Shown: piece by piece, positions 61,263 to 64,000 of the stretch | How the letters are laid out: every line of letters begins with the position of its first letter | Numbering within the stretch: position 1 is the stretch's first letter | Assembly: GCA_028288405.1 (NCBI GenBank) | Contig: JAQBNS010000002.1 | Span: 1 to 64,000 of the forward strand | DNA: 64,000 bases | Direction of reading: 5' to 3' | From: Chitinophagaceae bacterium | GTDB taxonomy: Bacteria; Bacteroidota; Bacteroidia; Cytophagales; Cytophagaceae | The notes under the pieces: generated by a model | What the model was told of the DNA's origin: nothing | Databases searched by the model: none | The model's input: only the letters and a program-made list of their open reading frames with translations | Program-made: the position numbers and the translations under genes

Positions 61263-61614
61263 GGTCTTCTCAAGTTTTTCTAATGTTGTGGCTAGTAAGA
61301 TTGTGCGTTAGGGATTGAGCCATTGTCTGAGCTCTTTTTCTTTGAACTGGAGGTTGGTTATGTATGGAGGATTGATTCAAAGAAAAAAGCGAGTGGCGAA
61401 AGCCCGGCCCGCAGGGAAACGCCCAAATCTAGTAGAGTTATTATTACACTACAGTTAATGTTTTTGATAGTGATAAATATGGCGTTTCCTACGGGCCGGG
61501 CTTTCGCCACTCGCTTCCCGTCAATCTGTCCAATGAGTCATAGTAAAGAATGAAATGACGGGAGAGCTCAGACAATGGCTCAATCCCTAACGCAAAATAC
61601 AATAAGAGAAGACC
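61263..61614. repeat. nested inverted-repeat element of about 350 bp
   Basis: Outermost 9-bp arms (61263-61271 / 61606-61614), a perfect 32-bp pair (61304-61335 / 61563-61594) and an inner pair of about 36 bp (61387-61423 / 61481-61516) with one substitution and one indel near CCCGCAGGG. The core spacer is about 57 bp and has no ORF. It looks like a non-autonomous repeat (MITE- or REPIN-like). Confidence 0.88.
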
Positions 61615-61802
61615 TCTTAAATCTTGTCAATAAACTGATCTGATTCAGAATGATTATGAATTACTCTAAAACTTTTATGAGGTTAGAAAAATTTGGTGAA
61701 AAATAATAGTATTACAAATGAATGAGGCTGTAAGAGCAGAAACATTTCCATTGCAAAAAATCAACCCTGCTTCGTCTTTGCCCGTTATAACCCTCTATAA
61801 GC

Positions 61803-61834
61803 AAAAAGACCCGCAGCAAAGCCGCAGGTCTTTA
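61803..61834 (-). terminator. terminator of tRNA-Phe
   Basis: On the minus strand AAAGACC pairs with GGTCTTT over an inner stem GC-rich region and ends in a T run, four bases after the tRNA 3' end. Confidence 0.85.
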
Positions 61835-61837
61835 GGG

Positions 61838-61910
61838 TGGTGATGAATGGAATCGAACCATCGACACAAGGATTTTCAGTCCTTTGCTCTACCAACTGAG
61901 CTACATCACC
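61838..61910 (-). tRNA. tRNA-Phe (anticodon GAA)
   Basis: 73 bases fold as a standard cloverleaf: acceptor GGTGATG/CATCACC with discriminator A, D-loop AGTTGGTA, anticodon arm AAGGA-CTGAAAA-TCCTT (anticodon GAA), T-loop TTCGATT. CCA is not encoded. Confidence 0.96.
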
Positions 61911-61986
61911 AGCTCATTTGAGTGTGCAAAGATATTTAAAATTTATATTTATAAAAAAATAATGCGAAATAAATTAAATTAAAGCC

Positions 61987-63303
61987 ATGCATATAGTTCC
62001 TCAACTCATTTTTGCTGTACTCTTGGCTGTGGCAGGGTACTTCATTTTCAGAAGTATAAGTCGAATCCGCTTCAATATCCTTTTGGGTAAATCGTACGAG
62101 CCAAGCTCTTCTATTCCTGCTCGTTGGGTCAATATGACCTTGACAGCTCTGGGACAAAGAAAGATGTTTAAAAAGCCTTTACCGGCTATCCTTCACCTCT
62201 TTGTATACCTTGGTTTTTTGATTGTGAATGCCGAAATGCTCGAGATTGCTTTAGACGGGTTGCTGGGCACCCACCGTTTGTTTGCTGCTCCCTTAGGATC
62301 CTTTTATACCTTCATCATCAATGTGTTCGAGTTTTTTGCGGTGGCGGTGATCATTGCTTGTGCATTATTCTTGGTACGTCGCAATATTGTTCACCTGAAA
62401 AGATTTACCGGAAAGGAAATGACGAAGTGGCCAACCCTGGATGCCAATCTGATCCTGATCATGGAAATTGTGCTGATGATCGCCTTCTTAACCATGAATG
62501 CGAATGACCAATTGCTGCAAGGTCAAAACGAACATTACAAAGCGACAGGGAGTTTTGCTTTCAGTTCGCTGTTGATGCCTCTATTTTCAGGACTCTCCGC
62601 TTCATCACTCCTGATCCTGGAGCGTTCCGCCTGGTGGATTCATATCATTGGAGTAATGTTCTTTGCCAACTATGTCTTTTACAACTCCAAGCATCTGCAT
62701 ATTTTCTTCGCGTTCCTGAATACCTATTATGCTCGTTTGATTCCTCAGGGAGAGATCGATAACATGGCTTCTGTTACTAAAGAAGTACAACTCATGTTGG
62801 GCATTACACCTACGGATAATACGCCAACAGATCCCGCAGCACCGATGCGCTTTGGAGCCAAAGATGTGCAGGACCTGACCTGGAAAAACCTCATGGATGC
62901 CTACAGCTGCACGGAATGTGGCCGTTGTACGGAGCAATGCCCGGCCAATATCACGGGAAAACTTTTGTCGCCGCGTAAAATCATGATGGATACCCGAGAC
63001 AGGTTAGAAGAAGTAGGAAACAATATCCGTCAACACGGCGCAGACCATCAGGACAACAAATCGTTGTTTGATTACATCAGCGATGAAGAAATCTTAGCGT
63101 GTACCACCTGCAACGCTTGTGTAGAAGCTTGTCCTGTGCAGATCAGTCCGGTGGAAATCATCGTACAGATGAGACGCTATAGAGTGATGGAAGAATCAAA
63201 GGCACCGGGTTCATGGAACGCAATGTTCTCCAATATTGAAAACAATCAGGCACCGTGGAAGTTTTCTCCTGCAGACAGATTCAATTGGGCCGATAAATTA
63301 TAA
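61987..63303 (+). CDS. membrane-bound 4Fe-4S dicluster oxidoreductase subunit (HdrE/DsrM/NarI-fusion-like)
   Basis: 438 residues. Four to five transmembrane segments (about 3-20, 58-80, 95-125, 148-168, 205-235) form a NarI-like domain with candidate haem or quinone His residues, then two [4Fe-4S] motifs: CTECGRCTEQCP (about 308-319) and CTTCNACVEACP (about 376-387). Such proteins act with a downstream CCG-domain subunit, as in heterodisulfide reductase-like and glycolate-oxidase-like complexes, and move electrons between a quinone pool and an unknown soluble donor. The next gene starts five bases after the stop, so the pair is an operon. The specific donor cannot be told. Confidence 0.88.
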   Translation: MHIVPQLIFAVLLAVAGYFIFRSISRIRFNILLGKSYEPSSSIPARWVNMTLTALGQRKMFKKPLPAILHLFVYLGFLIVNAEMLEIALDGLLGTHRLFAAPLGSFYTFIINVFEFFAVAVIIACALFLVRRNIVHLKRFTGKEMTKWPTLDANLILIMEIVLMIAFLTMNANDQLLQGQNEHYKATGSFAFSSLLMPLFSGLSASSLLILERSAWWIHIIGVMFFANYVFYNSKHLHIFFAFLNTYYARLIPQGEIDNMASVTKEVQLMLGITPTDNTPTDPAAPMRFGAKDVQDLTWKNLMDAYSCTECGRCTEQCPANITGKLLSPRKIMMDTRDRLEEVGNNIRQHGADHQDNKSLFDYISDEEILACTTCNACVEACPVQISPVEIIVQMRRYRVMEESKAPGSWNAMFSNIENNQAPWKFSPADRFNWADKL

Positions 63304-63308
63304 TTACT

Positions 63309-64000
63309 ATGTCAGAACTAAATAAAGTACCGGTTGCAGCAGAGTTGCTGGCTCAAGGTAAATCATTCGATGTCCTCTTTTGGGTAGGTTGTGCAGGTTC
63401 TTTCGATGAGAGAGTAAAGTCAGTCACGCGCTCTTTTGTAAAAATCCTGAACCACCTAAATATTTCTTATGCGGTGCTGGGCACAGAAGAAAGCTGCACA
63501 GGCGATCCGGCGAAAAGAGCGGGTAATGAGTTCCTGTTCCAGATGCAGGCGATGTCTAACATCCAGGTGTTGAACGGTTACGGCGTAAAGCGTATCGTTA
63601 CCACTTGTCCGCATTGTTTCAATACCTTGAAAAACGAATACCCTTCTTTAGGTGGCAACTATGAACTGGTTCACCATTCTACTTTTCTGCAAGAACTGAT
63701 CGACACCGGCAAATTGAAAATGAAAGAGTCGGGTAGTTTCAAGGGACAAAAAATCACATACCACGATTCCTGTTACCTGGGCAGAGCCAACGGCATCTAC
63801 GAAGCACCTCGTAAAGTGTTAGAAGTCTTGGATGCTGATTTGGTGGAAATGAAACGCTGTAAAACCAAAGGCTTATGCTGCGGAGCCGGTGGCGGACAGA
63901 TGTTTAAAGAACCGGAAAAAGGTGCCAAAGACATCAACGTAGAGCGTACGGAAGAAGCCATTTCTACAGGTGCTACCGTTATTGCTGCCGCTTGTCCGTT
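63309..64000 (+). CDS. CCG-domain Fe-S protein (HdrB/GlcF-like), 3' truncated by window end
   Basis: Open frame from ATG 63309 to the window end, about 230 residues. It begins MSELNKVPVAAELLAQGK. Two CCG-type cysteine clusters are visible: the first includes VLFWVGCAGSFDER and TTCPHCFNTLKNEY, the second YHDSCYLGRANGIYEAP and CCGAGGGQMF. CCG domains bind non-cubane or [4Fe-4S] clusters in HdrB and related subunits. It pairs with the upstream membrane dicluster protein, only five bases away. Confidence 0.9.
   Translation, partial: MSELNKVPVAAELLAQGKSFDVLFWVGCAGSFDERVKSVTRSFVKILNHLNISYAVLGTEESCTGDPAKRAGNEFLFQMQAMSNIQVLNGYGVKRIVTTCPHCFNTLKNEYPSLGGNYELVHHSTFLQELIDTGKLKMKESGSFKGQKITYHDSCYLGRANGIYEAPRKVLEVLDADLVEMKRCKTKGLCCGAGGGQMFKEPEKGAKDINVERTEEAISTGATVIAAACP

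Larger units (their letters stand above)
61172..61837. other. 666-bp gene-free region with a nested palindromic element
   Basis: Apart from the palindromic element at 61263-61614 and the tRNA terminator at its right end, I see nothing; a 76-codon open frame inside (61323-61553) is an artefact of the repeat arms. Confidence 0.75.

Noticed and set aside
61323-61553. 76-codon open frame
   Set aside because: Lies wholly within the nested inverted repeats and has no start context or homology that I recognise.

Overview
The window is chromosomal DNA from a member of the Bacteroidota, probably a free-living cytophagal or chitinophagal lineage. The evidence is a GH9 cellulase with a type IX secretion (T9SS) type A sorting domain, a TamB plus lipoprotein TamL pair, a carboxypeptidase-regulatory-domain TonB receptor, a Cys-rich Rrf2 regulator, a DksA/TraR-like protein with a histone-H1-like tail, weak Shine-Dalgarno usage and moderate AT richness. 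Genus cannot be fixed from the sequence alone. There is one tRNA (Phe), no rRNA and no CRISPR.

Layout. 1-7 kb: 3' part of a class D beta-lactamase, a GH2 glycosidase, a receiver-only response regulator with a multi-PAS histidine kinase, an FKBP isomerase and a small secreted protein. 7.4-13 kb: the Anbu locus (circularly permuted ATP-grasp, alpha-E, transglutaminase, Anbu) coupled to a lactonase. 13-19.3 kb: DUF805 protein, a 1105-residue FAD oxidase/methyltransferase fusion, an LLM flavin oxidoreductase and two thioredoxin-fold proteins. 19.3-26.6 kb: TamB and TamL. 27-31.4 kb: a helical protein, a 6-TM protein with a K+-channel-like but degenerate pore, a TPM-domain protein and a THUMP-like methyltransferase. 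31.6-33.9 kb: GH9 cellulase.

34.1-42.4 kb is the most plastic part. A REP-associated tyrosine transposase (RAYT) split by a -1 frame change at a T TTA AAA heptamer lies inside a perfect 37-bp inverted repeat. Next to it is a compact integron-cassette-like unit (ORF plus attC-like site) encoding an acyl-carrier-like protein. Then comes a five-gene photoprotection operon (ECF sigma, idi, photolyase, SRPBCC, DCC). A collagen-like lipoprotein and an IS1595-type transposase with a membrane passenger gene separate this operon from a CarH/LitR-type MerR photoreceptor (Wx9EH motif).

42.6-64 kb: Rrf2 regulator and TonB receptor sharing a GATAGA-type motif, GH20 hexosaminidase, YicC, aspartate-semialdehyde dehydrogenase, lamin-tail protein, a nucleoid/ribosome operon (H1-DksA fusion, ScpB, RNA pseudouridine synthase with a 400-residue disordered extension), a lipocalin, a GT2 glycosyltransferase, tRNA-Phe and a membrane Fe-S redox pair cut by the window end.

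Most of the larger intergenic spaces contain nested palindromes (about 10.84, 31.4, 34.2, 34.85, 46.2, 50.7-51.1 and 61.3-61.6 kb). Several share GTCCC/GGGAC or AGTCT/AGACT cores, which with the resident RAYT suggests an active or recent REP/REPIN-like family. The strongest candidates for something new are the RAYT slippery site, the solo integron-like cassette, the IS1595 passenger gene, the degenerate channel, the tripartite FAD-methyltransferase protein and the H1-DksA/ScpB operon.
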